Source: Ancrocorticia sp.
Lineage (GTDB): Bacteria > Actinomycetota > Actinomycetes > Actinomycetales > Actinomycetaceae
Direction: 5' to 3'
Assembly: GCA_022648165.1 (NCBI GenBank)
Contig: JALCLX010000005.1
Location: 62,001-126,000 of the forward strand
DNA length: 64,000 nucleotides
Shown: one piece after another, positions 9,247 to 17,140 of the stretch
Numbering within the stretch: position 1 is the stretch's first letter
Layout: every line of letters starts with the position of its first letter
The notes under the pieces: model-generated
Databases searched by the model: none
The model's input: the letters and a program-made list of their open reading frames with translations, nothing else
What the model was told of the DNA's origin: nothing
Program-made: the position numbers and the translations under genes

Positions 9247-10025
9247 AGGCCCATTCTGCGCTCGCGCTGCCCATAGTCACGCAGTGCCCGCAAGAAATCG
9301 GTACGCCGAAAATCTGGCCAATACGCTTCGCAGAAATAGAGTTCGGTGTGAACGGATTGCCACAGCATAAAACCACTCAGCCGCTGCTCACCAGATGTGC
9401 GGATCACGAGATCCGGATCCGGTTGCCCCTTGGTATACAGATGCGCAGTAATGTCGTCCAATGAAACAGACCGCGCCACTTGTTCGATCGTTTCGCCTTT
9501 CGCCGCGCGTTCAAGGAGCAATTCGCGCACAGCATCGGTGATTTCCTGTCTACCACCATAGCCCACGGCGATGTTGACTCGCATTCCAGAAACGGCTGCC
9601 GTACGCTGTTCGGCCGCTCGCAATCGATCGGCGCAGTCGCGCGGTATCAGCTCCAGATTGCCTACCATGTGCAAAGACCATTGACCCGATTCGGCAAGAG
9701 AATCCACGGTATCAGCAATTATGCCAACGAGTTCCTCAAGCTCTTCCTTTTCCCGGTTCAAGTTGTCAGTAGACAGCAACCAGAGAGTCACAATTTGAAT
9801 CCCAACCTCATTGCACCAATCCAGCAGCTCGGATATCTTGAGCGCTCCTTTTCGGTGTCCATATGATGCGGATTGGCCAACTTCACGAGCCCATCGGCGA
9901 TTGCCATCGAGCATCACAGCGATGTGGCGGGGCAACTGCGCGGGATCAAGCTGGCGCTGCAGCCGCCGCTCATAGAGTGAGTAAAGAAATGCCGGAGCCT
10001 GCACGATCCCCCCTTTCCATCCCAT
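9243..10025 (-). CDS. uppS: Isoprenyl transferase (cis-prenyl diphosphate synthase)
   Basis: A 260-residue cis-prenyltransferase of the UppS family. It condenses IPP units onto an allylic diphosphate to make the polyprenyl carrier used in wall synthesis. The catalytic Asp lies in VMLDGNRRWA. GHRKGALK, the conserved FxxxN-like TLWLLSTDNLNR, AVGYGGRQEI and the IPP-binding IRTSGEQRLSGFMLWQ follow. The N-terminal extension ending in LYERRLQRQL resembles the actinobacterial short-chain Z-prenyl synthases, so the product length is uncertain. It diverges from trhA and ends against the PfkB gene. Confidence 0.95.
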   Translation of the reverse strand: MGWKGGIVQAPAFLYSLYERRLQRQLDPAQLPRHIAVMLDGNRRWAREVGQSASYGHRKGALKISELLDWCNEVGIQIVTLWLLSTDNLNREKEELEELVGIIADTVDSLAESGQWSLHMVGNLELIPRDCADRLRAAEQRTAAVSGMRVNIAVGYGGRQEITDAVRELLLERAAKGETIEQVARSVSLDDITAHLYTKGQPDPDLVIRTSGEQRLSGFMLWQSVHTELYFCEAYWPDFRRTDFLRALRDYGQRERRMGL

Positions 10026-10193
10026 GTAACGAAGCTTAGTATGCCTTTACGACAATCGCGCCAGCCATTCCGTGCGCCAGCCGTTTGAACGAACGCAATG
10101 ATCACAGCACGCCACAACAGGACCGGGTGCCCTGCCCAAATGGTTCTGCTGTCACTAGACTGACACCATCACCGCAACCATCGAGGAGGCCTC

Positions 10194-10937
10194 ATGGCCA
10201 CAGACACGCACATCAGAGAGCACAAGCCGGCCACGGATTCCGCGGCAACGCACGTACCTCCGTCAGAGCGGATTGCACAGCGCAAAGCGTGGCTTGAATC
10301 TCTGCCGAAACCCAAGGCGCGCGGCTGGATCCACGCAATCACAACGCCGTTGGCACTGGCCAATTCGATCGTCCTATTAGTTCTTGCACCAACTCCTGGA
10401 CTGCGCGTCGCAAGCCTCGTGTACGGAATCTCCGCAGTTGTTCTTTTTGGAAATTCCGCCATCTATCATCTCGGTAAATGGTCTGTAAAGGTACATTCGA
10501 TTCTGCGCCGGATCGACCATTCGAACATCTTCCTGCTGATCGCCGGCACATATACACCGCTTTCCGTAGCCCTGCTCCATGGCAAAACAGTGGCGCTTGT
10601 ACTCGCGATCGTCTGGATCGGCGCGCTTGCGGGCATCCTATTATCTGTCTTCAAACCGAACGCCCCACGCTGGCTGTATACACCGCTGTACATCGCACTA
10701 GGCTGGGTAGCTATCTGGTTCCTACCCGATTTTTGGGCATCTGGCAGCCTTGCCGTTGTGTGGCTCCTTATCGCAGGCGGAGTTGCCTACACCCTAGGCG
10801 CGATCTGCTATGGCTTCCGCTGGCCCAATCCGTGGCCGGGCGTGTGGGGTTTCCACGAATTCTTCCATTTGGGCACGCTCATTGGGTATTCGTGCCACGC
10901 AGTATCAATCTGGCTCGCCGTTATGTCGGTGGCGTAG
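10194..10937 (+). CDS. trhA: Hemolysin III / TrhA-family membrane protein
   Basis: A 247-residue, seven-helix protein of the PAQR/hemolysin III family. The motifs SAIYHL, RRIDHSNIFLLIAGTYTPL and FHEFFHLGTLIGYSCH supply the conserved Ser, Asp and His residues of the predicted metal-dependent hydrolase site. Its first 45 residues are a polar cytoplasmic tail. The family name is historical, and a lytic role should not be assumed; bacterial members are linked to membrane lipid homeostasis. An AGGAGG-type site precedes the ATG. A strong terminator follows before greA. Confidence 0.9.
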   Translation: MATDTHIREHKPATDSAATHVPPSERIAQRKAWLESLPKPKARGWIHAITTPLALANSIVLLVLAPTPGLRVASLVYGISAVVLFGNSAIYHLGKWSVKVHSILRRIDHSNIFLLIAGTYTPLSVALLHGKTVALVLAIVWIGALAGILLSVFKPNAPRWLYTPLYIALGWVAIWFLPDFWASGSLAVVWLLIAGGVAYTLGAICYGFRWPNPWPGVWGFHEFFHLGTLIGYSCHAVSIWLAVMSVA

Positions 10938-10944
10938 CTGGTAT

Positions 10945-10982
10945 CGCCACATTTCAGCAAATCGACTTGCAAAAATGTGGCG
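10945..10982. repeat. Long hairpin downstream of trhA
   Basis: CGCCACATTT (10945-10954) pairs perfectly with AAATGTGGCG (10973-10982). Inside it, GCAA and TTGC form an inner stem, so most of the 38 bases can fold into one hairpin. It starts 8 nt after the trhA stop and lacks a T tract. It may protect the mRNA 3' end, with the true terminator about 30 nt further on. Confidence 0.5.
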
Positions 10983-11009
10983 CACTGGTATGGTTGCCAG
11001 CAGAAACGG

Positions 11010-11040
11010 CATGCCCGCATCGCGCGGGCATGTTTTTTCT
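11010..11040 (+). terminator. Intrinsic terminator after trhA
   Basis: A 9-bp stem (CATGCCCGC / GCGGGCATG, loop ATCGC) is followed directly by TTTTTT. This is the clearest canonical rho-independent terminator in the window and separates trhA from greA. Confidence 0.88.
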
Positions 11041-11054
11041 TGACATTGTCAGCA

Positions 11055-11074
11055 GCGCACCCTTTGCGGTGCGC
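11055..11074 (+). promoter_or_regulatory. Hairpin in the greA leader
   Basis: A perfect 7-bp inverted repeat (GCGCACC, 6-nt loop, GGTGCGC) ends 16 nt before the greA ribosome binding site. A TTGACA box lies at 11040-11045 just upstream, but I see no good -10 at the usual spacing. The hairpin could influence greA expression. Confidence 0.35.
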
Positions 11075-11097
11075 CTATACACCAAAGGAGGAGCCCA

Positions 11098-11580
11098 ATG
11101 GCTGAGGAAAAGGGTACCTGGTTGTCTCCAGCGAGCTATGAGCGTCTGCGGGCCGAACTGGAGGAGATGACAACGGTCCGGCGTGCTGAGATTGCGCAAA
11201 AGATCGAAGCGGCTCGTTCCGAAGGGGACTTGCGTGAGAACGGCGGATATCAGGCCGCCCGCGAAGAGCAGTCAAAGCTTGAAGGACGCATCGCAGAACT
11301 CACTCACCTGCTAGAGAATGCGCATGTGTCCGAACCGCCACAGGCCGACGTCGTCGGTCCAGGAACCGTGATCACTGCGACAATCGCCGGGGAAGAAGAA
11401 CGCTTCCTGCTCGGTTCGCGCGAAGCCGCTGATCTAGTCGGCCTCGAAGTCTATCCAGAGAACGCGCCACTTGGGAAGGCAATCGTGGGCCTTAAAGCGG
11501 GAGAAACCACCACATTCGCCGCTCGTAACGGACGCCCGATCAAAGTGAAGATCCTCAAAATCGAACCTTTCGAAGGCTAG
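11098..11580 (+). CDS. greA: Transcription elongation factor GreA
   Basis: A 160-residue GreA, which rescues backtracked RNA polymerase by stimulating cleavage of the 3' end of the transcript. The N-terminal coiled coil (about residues 8-78) carries the acidic tip region LRENGGYQAAREEQ. The C-terminal FKBP-like domain has VVGPGTVITATIAGEE and NAPLGKAIVGLKAGE. Length and order match the family. AAAGGAGG lies 7 nt before the ATG. It stands alone between the trhA terminator and msrA. Confidence 0.97.
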   Translation: MAEEKGTWLSPASYERLRAELEEMTTVRRAEIAQKIEAARSEGDLRENGGYQAAREEQSKLEGRIAELTHLLENAHVSEPPQADVVGPGTVITATIAGEEERFLLGSREAADLVGLEVYPENAPLGKAIVGLKAGETTTFAARNGRPIKVKILKIEPFEG

Positions 11581-11686
11581 GCAGCGCTAATCTGCCGATC
11601 CCTGAGCAGCTCCGTTCGCTAGCGGCTTTCCTTCTTCCTATTCACAGTTGATCCAGGAAGAATGAGGCTAGCGAGAGGAGCTGCTC

Positions 11687-12388
11687 ATGTTTGTGTGGGA
11701 TGGACCAAATACCGATGGATTATCACCCCATGAGGCGCACTCGGAGATGGTTTCTCCCGATGACGCGCTGCCAGGGCGTGATACACCTGTACTTGAACGC
11801 CCTGCCCCGCACGCGGTCCTTGGCACAGACATCTTGGCAGAACCCGACGAAAACCAAGAGCTGATCTACCTCGCTTCCGGGTGCTTTTGGGGCGCAGAGA
11901 AAATGGCCTGGGAAGCGGGAGCTGACGCGACAGCAGTCGGATACATGGGCGGTTCTACACCAAACCCGACGTACGAAGAGGTGTGCACCGGACGCACAGG
12001 CCATGCCGAGACCGTGCGAGTGTTATTCACACCCACGCAGCTTCCCGTGGAGAAGCTTCTCAAGGCCTTCTTCGAGTCTCACGACCCGACAAGCTTGAAT
12101 CGGCAGGGCAACGACCTCGGAACACAATATCGTTCGGCCATCTTCACCACGACCCAAGAACAGGACGACGTCGCCCACCGCATGATCGCCGCTTACCAGC
12201 AAGCGCTCACTGCCGCCGGTAAGGGAGAGATAGTCACCCACGTTATTCCCGTGCTCACTGCTGGGCCATTTTACCCGGCCGAAGATTACCACCAGCAATA
12301 CCTTGCGAAGCACCCCGATGGCTACCAGTGCCACTCACGTACTGGGATAGCCTGCCCGTTGCCAGGAAGCAGCCCCCTCGCCTCGTAA
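11687..12388 (+). CDS. msrA: Peptide methionine (S)-S-oxide reductase MsrA
   Basis: A 233-residue MsrA, which reduces methionine-S-sulfoxide in proteins and free methionine. The catalytic Cys lies in GCFWGAEK at about residue 65. Resolving cysteines are available near the C terminus in YQCHSRTGIAC. The conserved GHAETVRV, GTQYRSAIF and PAEDYHQQYL motifs are all present. The roughly 55-residue N-terminal extension before the core is longer than in minimal MsrA; the AGGAG before the first ATG supports this start. A tandem 19-bp duplication begins at its stop codon. Confidence 0.96.
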   Translation: MFVWDGPNTDGLSPHEAHSEMVSPDDALPGRDTPVLERPAPHAVLGTDILAEPDENQELIYLASGCFWGAEKMAWEAGADATAVGYMGGSTPNPTYEEVCTGRTGHAETVRVLFTPTQLPVEKLLKAFFESHDPTSLNRQGNDLGTQYRSAIFTTTQEQDDVAHRMIAAYQQALTAAGKGEIVTHVIPVLTAGPFYPAEDYHQQYLAKHPDGYQCHSRTGIACPLPGSSPLAS

Positions 12389-12420
12389 ACGTGGGGCGCC
12401 GTCGTAAACGTGGGGCGCCG
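12383..12420. repeat. 19-bp tandem duplication at the msrA stop codon
   Basis: Two identical 19-bp copies (starting TCGTAAACGTGGGGCGCCG) lie head to tail. The first copy contains the TAA stop of msrA. This looks like a slippage duplication of the 3' end. Confidence 0.85.
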
Positions 12421-12469
12421 TCGTTCACTGCAGGTAATCAAACAACGCCGCCCAGTAATAACGATCAGC

Positions 12470-12842
12470 ACACCGTACGGCATATCCACTGACACGTGCG
12501 CCCTTATCGCCGCCGCCCAGGCCAATCGATCGGCAATACGGGATTGTGTTCCACCGCAAGCACGGTATTGCTTTTGCAGCGTAGTTCAACGAGCAATCGG
12601 ATCTGGGCGATGCCGTGCGCGTGTAATCCGGCCTTTGGTTCATCGAAAATGTAGGTCACATGGGTGAGGGCCAAACCAAGATAGCCGAACCATCTTAACT
12701 CTTCGCGCTTCGCCCACAGAAAGCGTGGCTAAAGACCTGTTGAGCGAAAGATAACCCAAACCGATGCCCACAAACGATTAGACCGAACGGTTGAGAGTTT
12801 CAAGAAGTGGGGCCACTTCCGGAATCCGCAGCCCTCACGTGT
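12470..12842 (-). pseudogene. Decayed UvrA-like ABC ATPase (3' fragment)
   Basis: Three minus-strand frames together read like the C-terminal ATPase of a UvrA paralogue (UvrA2/DrrC type). In order: IPEVAPLLETLNRSV, an in-frame stop (12778-12780), GIGLGYLSLNRSLATLSVGEARRVKMV (ABC signature, with the usual LSGGEAQ mutated to LSVGEAR), a frameshift near 12675, LTHVTYIFDEPKAGLHAHG (Walker B) with NTVLAVEHNP (H loop), then another shift into IGLGGGDKGARVSG, matching the usual end of the domain. The Walker A half and both zinc fingers are absent. It is clearly broken by a stop and at least two frameshifts. The assignment rests on motif order only. Confidence 0.72.
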
Positions 12843-13006
12843 GTTCGTGTGCCCGCTATTCAACCGTGGCCGGCCGAAGAAGACCACCAGCAACGTGGCC
12901 ACCACCACGCGATTAGTCTGGGCCCATTCCATAGAAGTGGGACTTTTTGACGCCTTTGGCTCATTGCATCGTACTAAGCTGATGTGAACTTACAAGAGAG
13001 GACATC

Positions 13007-13411
13007 ATGGACGTACTACTTCCCAGTGTCACGGGCGATTTTGGCGAAGACCCACAACTTTCGTTTCCTGACTCTCCTGCACCTCGCGGTCTGCACGTCG
13101 TCGTTCTTCACGAAGGAGCCGGACGCGCAGTACAACCTGGCCATGAGATCGAAGTGAACTATCACGGCCAGATTTGGAACGGCTCCGTTTTCGATTCGTC
13201 ATTCCGCCGCGGTGCGCCCACATCCTTCCCGATCGGAGTCGGAATGGTCATCAGTGGCTGGGATCAGGGGCTGATAGGAAAGACTGTCGGTTCCAGGCTT
13301 CTCTTGTCTATACCTCCAGAAAAGGGCTACGGAAAGAACGGAAATCCGCGCGCCGGCATCAAGGGCACAGACACGCTGGTCTTCGTTGTCGACATCTTGG
13401 CGGTGAAGTAG
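13007..13411 (+). CDS. FKBP-type peptidyl-prolyl cis-trans isomerase
   Basis: A 134-residue single-domain FKBP without a signal peptide, so probably cytoplasmic. It accelerates prolyl bond isomerisation during folding. The motifs in order are IEVNYHGQIWNGSVFDSS, the FPIGVGMVISGWDQGL core (Val, Ile and Trp of the drug pocket), and LLSIPPEKGYG with a C-terminal LVFVVDIL. GAGAGG-type bases precede the ATG. The stop codon is followed by a degenerate array of roughly 22-bp repeats. Confidence 0.95.
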   Translation: MDVLLPSVTGDFGEDPQLSFPDSPAPRGLHVVVLHEGAGRAVQPGHEIEVNYHGQIWNGSVFDSSFRRGAPTSFPIGVGMVISGWDQGLIGKTVGSRLLLSIPPEKGYGKNGNPRAGIKGTDTLVFVVDILAVK

Positions 13412-13490
13412 CGCGATAGTGTGACTAAAGTAGCACGATAGCTCGGCGGTGAGGCAACGCGATGACTCGGCTAAAATAGCGCGATGGCCT
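13405..13490. repeat. Degenerate 22-bp tandem array starting at the FKBP stop codon
   Basis: Four imperfect units with the core TAGCGCGATAG or close variants begin at about 13406, 13428, 13451 and 13473. The first includes the FKBP stop codon. The phrase GGCGGTGA also recurs before units one and three. There is no coding potential. Confidence 0.6.
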
Positions 13491-13543
13491 AACGTGAGAT
13501 GACGGTGTACGCGAGTAGCGGAGATTGCCCGCCCCTCACCACT

Positions 13544-13658
13544 GATACTTTTTCTAGCTGAGGACGGTAAAAACCCAGGAAGCAGTGCCACGCAAGCCGG
13601 TCTGAGCTAGAAAAAGTATCCGCGGGATCTGAGCTAGAAAAAGTATCCGCGGGATCTG
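13544..13658. repeat. Direct and inverted copies of a 16-bp sequence
   Basis: AGCTAGAAAAAGTATC occurs twice in tandem (13605-13620, 13632-13647; unit length 27 bp). It occurs once inverted as GATACTTTTTCTAGCT (13544-13559). The inverted copy and the first direct copy could pair over a 45-nt loop. There is no open reading frame of note. Confidence 0.8.
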
Positions 13659-13691
13659 AGCCCTTCGCGCGCTGGCGCTCCCTTTTCATAC

Positions 13692-13729
13692 GTGTGGGGC
13701 GGAAAGCTCTTCAGCTTTCCGCCCCACAC
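13692..13729 (-). terminator. Bidirectional-type terminator after the Bax-inhibitor gene
   Basis: A perfect 17-bp stem (13692-13708 with 13713-13729, 4-nt loop) lies 40 nt past the end of the minus-strand Bax-inhibitor gene. On that strand it is followed by ATGAAAAGG rather than a T run. On the plus strand it is followed by TTCGTTT. Stability alone makes it a convincing terminator. Confidence 0.75.
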
Positions 13730-13768
13730 TTCGTTTCTAACGGATTCCTATCCGCACGGACCTTTACG

Positions 13769-14620
13769 CTATGACCGGTTCGCGAAGATAGATAGCAGGC
13801 GCAGAACTTCGATGTAGATCCACAGCACCGTCATCACGATGCCCAGCGCACACGTCCACGCGAACTCCTTCGGCGCGCCCTTCGCCACCGCGATCTGAAT
13901 CGTCTCCAAGTCAGAGATCAACATGTAACCCGCAACAGCAATCATGAGGAACCCCAGCACAATACCGAAGTTGCCACTTGCGAGTCCCCACATACCGCTC
14001 GCAACACCCGTCCAGATCAAAATGAGATTCACAAACGAGAAGATGATCGCTGCGATCATCACCGTAAGCATAATGCGACGGCCCTTGGGCGTGGTGCGCA
14101 CTTTTCCGCTCATATGCAGGCCGACTGCCACCGCTACCACGATCACCGTTCCGAGCACAGCTTGGAACGCAATTCCGGGGTAAAGGATGTCAAGCGCACC
14201 GGTCAGCGCTCCCAGAGCAACTCCCTGAAGCCCCGAATACAGGAAGGCCAAAACCGGCTTCACCATCCGCTGGAACGACGCCCACATTCCAAATGCGAAA
14301 GCGGCCAACGAGGCGACGATCGCAACAGTACCTATCGACTGAAGCGGAACAAAAACCGCCGTCGCGATACCTGCGACGATTGCAACGGCAAGAAGTTCAA
14401 AGGTCCGCACCATGGCGTCGTCGTACGTCATCACAGCGACAGGCTGCTGGACAAATGGCCCCTGCGCATATGCAGACTGCTGGGCGCGCTGTTGCTGGGC
14501 CTGGAACTGCGCATAAGCCTGCTGTTGCTGGGCGAACTGCTCACCAGCGTATGCAGTATTGGGCGTAGCCGCCTGAGCATTGAAATATGGATTTCGGTTC
14601 AAGACGGGATTGTTACTCAA
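13769..14620 (-). CDS. Bax inhibitor-1 / YccA-family membrane protein
   Basis: A 283-residue protein of the BI-1-like family (YccA/YetJ), which form pH-sensitive cation or calcium leak channels in some bacteria. A Gln/Ala-rich cytoplasmic head of about 65 residues (with runs such as QQQQAYAQFQAQQQ) precedes seven hydrophobic helices from about residue 70 to the end. The end carries the family's ISDLETIQIAV and WTCALGIVMTVLWIYIEVLRLL, including the conserved Asp. A good sigma-70-type promoter lies 78 nt upstream and a 17-bp hairpin terminator follows, so it is a single-gene unit. Confidence 0.9.
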   Translation of the reverse strand: MSNNPVLNRNPYFNAQAATPNTAYAGEQFAQQQQAYAQFQAQQQRAQQSAYAQGPFVQQPVAVMTYDDAMVRTFELLAVAIVAGIATAVFVPLQSIGTVAIVASLAAFAFGMWASFQRMVKPVLAFLYSGLQGVALGALTGALDILYPGIAFQAVLGTVIVVAVAVGLHMSGKVRTTPKGRRIMLTVMIAAIIFSFVNLILIWTGVASGMWGLASGNFGIVLGFLMIAVAGYMLISDLETIQIAVAKGAPKEFAWTCALGIVMTVLWIYIEVLRLLSIFANRS

Positions 14621-14697
14621 GGATTCTCCTCACAAAAGCCGCGGACCGGATCGGCCCGAGTGGGTTCGGCACATCATCTCATTCGCTATACGATGCC

Positions 14698-14725
14698 ATT
14701 CTACGGGAGAGCATCGATTTGCCAA
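14698..14725 (-). promoter_or_regulatory. Promoter of the Bax-inhibitor gene
   Basis: On the minus strand, TTGGCA (-35, 14720-14725) and TAGAAT (-10, 14698-14703) are separated by 16 bases. Each box has one mismatch to the vegetative consensus. The predicted leader is about 70 nt. Confidence 0.6.
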
Positions 14726-14877
14726 CAGACCAAGGCATTTCGCCGTCAGCATGTTCAGCCAACCTTCAGCTACGCGAGACCATTTCGTTGCACAAGCGTA
14801 GGGTAGCGTTACAGTAAACGACGCCGCATCCGGCGGGCCTAGCTCGAAAGTTGACATGATCCGACTGAAGGATTGAC

Positions 14878-15900
14878 ATGATCCAAGTAGAACACCTGAC
14901 GAAACGGTACGGTTCCGTCACCGCCGTAGACGATCTGAGCTTCACGGTTCACCCAGGGCAAGTTACCGGATTCCTCGGGCCCAATGGTTCCGGAAAGTCC
15001 ACAACGATGCGCTGCATCGTCGGCCTAGACCGCCCCAATTCGGGACGTGCTCTTATTGACGGAACACGCTACAGGCAACTTGCCTCGCCACTAACAACCG
15101 TTGGCGCCCTCCTCGATGGCAAAGCGTTTCATCCCTCGCGCACCGCACGTTCGCAGCTTCAAATCATTGCCGATTCACACGGAATTCCATCGCGCCGAGT
15201 CACCGACGTCCTAGAGCTGACCGGTTTGACCGATGTTGCAGACAAAAAACTCAAAGGCTATTCGCTTGGAATGGGGCAGCGGCTCGGCGTTGCCATAGCA
15301 CTTATCGGCGATCCCAACGTTCTACTCTTCGACGAACCAGTCAATGGCCTGGATCCAGATGGCGTCCGCTGGATCCGGACGCTCATGAGGGGGCTCGCCA
15401 GCGAAGGACGTACTGTGCTGGTCTCCTCACACCTTATGAGCGAGATGGCTCTCACCGCGGACCAGTTGATTGTGATCGGACGAGGGCGCCTTATCGCTTC
15501 CGGCCCAATCCGCGAATTCACAGAAAATGCGGCACACACAACTGTCCGTGTGGCAGGTCCGGACATCGGCGCCGTCGTCGACACCCTCAAGAAGGCATCC
15601 ATTCCCTTCACCCAGCACCCCGCCACTACAGAATCCCCCCATGGCATGTGCGAAGTACCTGGCGGCGATCAGGCAGAAATTGGGCACCTGCTATTCCACA
15701 ACGGAGTCGAGATCAGCGAGTTGTCTGCAACGCACTCCACTTTGGAAGATGTCTTTATGGAGCTTACAGCCGGAGCCACCGACTTTGGTTTTCAGAATTC
15801 CGCACCGGGCCTCCCTCCGATGCAGGCTCCAGGGTTCCCTCCGATGCAGGCTCCAGGGTTCCCTCCGATGCAGGCTCCAGAATTCGGAGGTCAGAGATGA
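14878..15900 (+). CDS. ABC transporter ATP-binding protein with repeat tail
   Basis: A 340-residue ABC-2 type ATPase that energises an exporter with the next gene. Walker A is GPNGSGKST (about residue 38). The signature is YSLGMGQRLG, Walker B is VLLFDEPVNGLDPDG, and the switch His is in SSHLMSE. A C-terminal regulatory region follows to about 300. The last 40 residues are unusual: three copies of an octapeptide (PGLPPMQA, PGFPPMQA, PGFPPMQA) encoded by 24-bp repeats. The start has AAGGA upstream. The stop overlaps the permease start as ATGA. The substrate is unknown; the family includes lantibiotic-immunity and drug exporters. Confidence 0.93.
   Translation: MIQVEHLTKRYGSVTAVDDLSFTVHPGQVTGFLGPNGSGKSTTMRCIVGLDRPNSGRALIDGTRYRQLASPLTTVGALLDGKAFHPSRTARSQLQIIADSHGIPSRRVTDVLELTGLTDVADKKLKGYSLGMGQRLGVAIALIGDPNVLLFDEPVNGLDPDGVRWIRTLMRGLASEGRTVLVSSHLMSEMALTADQLIVIGRGRLIASGPIREFTENAAHTTVRVAGPDIGAVVDTLKKASIPFTQHPATTESPHGMCEVPGGDQAEIGHLLFHNGVEISELSATHSTLEDVFMELTAGATDFGFQNSAPGLPPMQAPGFPPMQAPGFPPMQAPEFGGQR
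15808..15879 (+). repeat. Three 24-bp coding tandem repeats
   Basis: Three head-to-tail 24-bp units encode Pro-Gly-Phe-Pro-Pro-Met-Gln-Ala in the ABC ATPase tail. Units two and three are identical; unit one differs at two bases. The unit length preserves the reading frame. Confidence 0.9.
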
Positions 15901-16769
15901 GCATGCCGCCCACGTCCGCGATGCCTGCGGATTCCACAGTGCCCACGTCCAATGCGCCCGGAGGGATTCCACCGGAGCCGCGCCCACGCGTACTCAGCCC
16001 GCTTCGCTACCACGCCGGATTCGGCAACAGTCTGCGCTCTGAGCTCCGCAAGCTCACCACGCTTCGATCGTTCTGGGTCATATCTGGAACGATGATCGCG
16101 CTGTACTCTCTTTACATTTGGGCGCTTTCTTCCGCACAAAATTCGCTTGGCGTTTCTAGTCAAGGGCTTGACGGTGCCATTATTACGAGCGGGATTTCCG
16201 TAATCATCGTGTTCGGCATCATGCAAGGAACCGTCGCAACTACGAATGAGTATTCGTCCAACACAATGCGAACTACGGCACTCTCAGACCCCAACCGCCC
16301 GCGCGCTTACTTCGCCAAGATAGTGGCGGCTGCCATCACTTCCGGCGTTGCGAACGCGATCATGACCTTGCTCGCCGTCGTGATACGCGCTCTGGTCGCT
16401 GGAGGCACGTGGAGCCCAGCATATGGTAACGCCCGCGCTGTTGTCCTTTTTTGGCTTGTTCTCACCACTGGAACCGTAATGGCTGCAGAGCTCGGCTACG
16501 CTTTGCGATCGACGGCGGGAACCATCACTACGGCTATCTTGGCGCTCTACATCTCACAGATGATCGTCATCATCCCGAATGATTGGGTGCGCGGCACTCT
16601 GGTGAACTATCTTCCCCTCAGCGCACTGCAGGCGGCAGTCCAGATTGACCCGGTCAGCAGCTTCCTCTCCAGCGCGATTAGTTGGAACGTTGGGCTCCTG
16701 ACATGGCTGATCTACGTGGTCACAGTTGGTCTGTTAGGCCTGCTCCGCTACACCCGATCCGACATCTAG
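15897..16769 (+). CDS. ABC-2 type transporter permease
   Basis: The 290-residue membrane partner of the preceding ATPase. After a Pro/Ser-rich cytoplasmic head of about 50 residues comes a conserved SLRSELRKLTTLRSFW juxtamembrane helix. About six hydrophobic helices follow (near residues 62, 100, 145, 180, 205 and 270). The phrase ATTNEYSSNTMRTTALSDPNR is typical of ABC-2 permeases of this subclass. I chose the ATG at 15897 because GGAGG lies 6 nt upstream and it overlaps the ATPase stop; the open frame continues upstream but only antiphase to the ATPase. Confidence 0.9.
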   Translation: MSMPPTSAMPADSTVPTSNAPGGIPPEPRPRVLSPLRYHAGFGNSLRSELRKLTTLRSFWVISGTMIALYSLYIWALSSAQNSLGVSSQGLDGAIITSGISVIIVFGIMQGTVATTNEYSSNTMRTTALSDPNRPRAYFAKIVAAAITSGVANAIMTLLAVVIRALVAGGTWSPAYGNARAVVLFWLVLTTGTVMAAELGYALRSTAGTITTAILALYISQMIVIIPNDWVRGTLVNYLPLSALQAAVQIDPVSSFLSSAISWNVGLLTWLIYVVTVGLLGLLRYTRSDI

Positions 16770-16798
16770 CACGCACGAGCCGCCCGTTCCCATGACAA

Positions 16799-16840
16799 GT
16801 TCCCTCCCTTTACACGCTGGTTCCCTCCCTTTACACGCTG
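16799..16840. repeat. 21-bp tandem duplication
   Basis: Two identical 21-bp copies beginning GTTCCCTCCCTTTACACG lie 30 nt after the permease stop codon. Confidence 0.85.
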
Positions 16841-16981
16841 GCCCCGCCACCCGCACCGAACATGTCACCCGCACAGAACCCGCCCGACACGCTTCATTCC
16901 GTGCAGAACCAAGTGGACTTGTTGCACGACGGCGTCGTCGTATCACCCGTCCGAGTGGACTTGTTACATCCGGGTAATAGT

Positions 16982-17024
16982 TGTTACGCCTGAATCAACA
17001 AATTCCGCCACCCGAGGCGTAACA
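16982..17024. repeat. Perfect 10-bp inverted repeat
   Basis: TGTTACGCCT (16982-16991) is mirrored by AGGCGTAACA (17015-17024), with a 23-base AT-richer spacer. It may be a hairpin or a protein-binding site, or the ends of a very small decayed element. Confidence 0.55.
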
Positions 17025-17140
17025 TTCCCGCCGCTCGTGTAACAAGTCCACACTCGACACTGTTATTGGTCTTCTCACGCGCAACAACCTGACCCGAGCG
17101 CAACAAGCCCGCGCACGCCTATGACCACGAAGGCCTGGCA

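Noticed and set aside
14851-14884. TTGACATGATCC twice, taken first for a promoter with repeated -35 boxes
   Set aside because: No -10 box lies at 16-18 bp from either copy; the second copy contains the ABC ATPase start codon, so it is more likely a small duplication.
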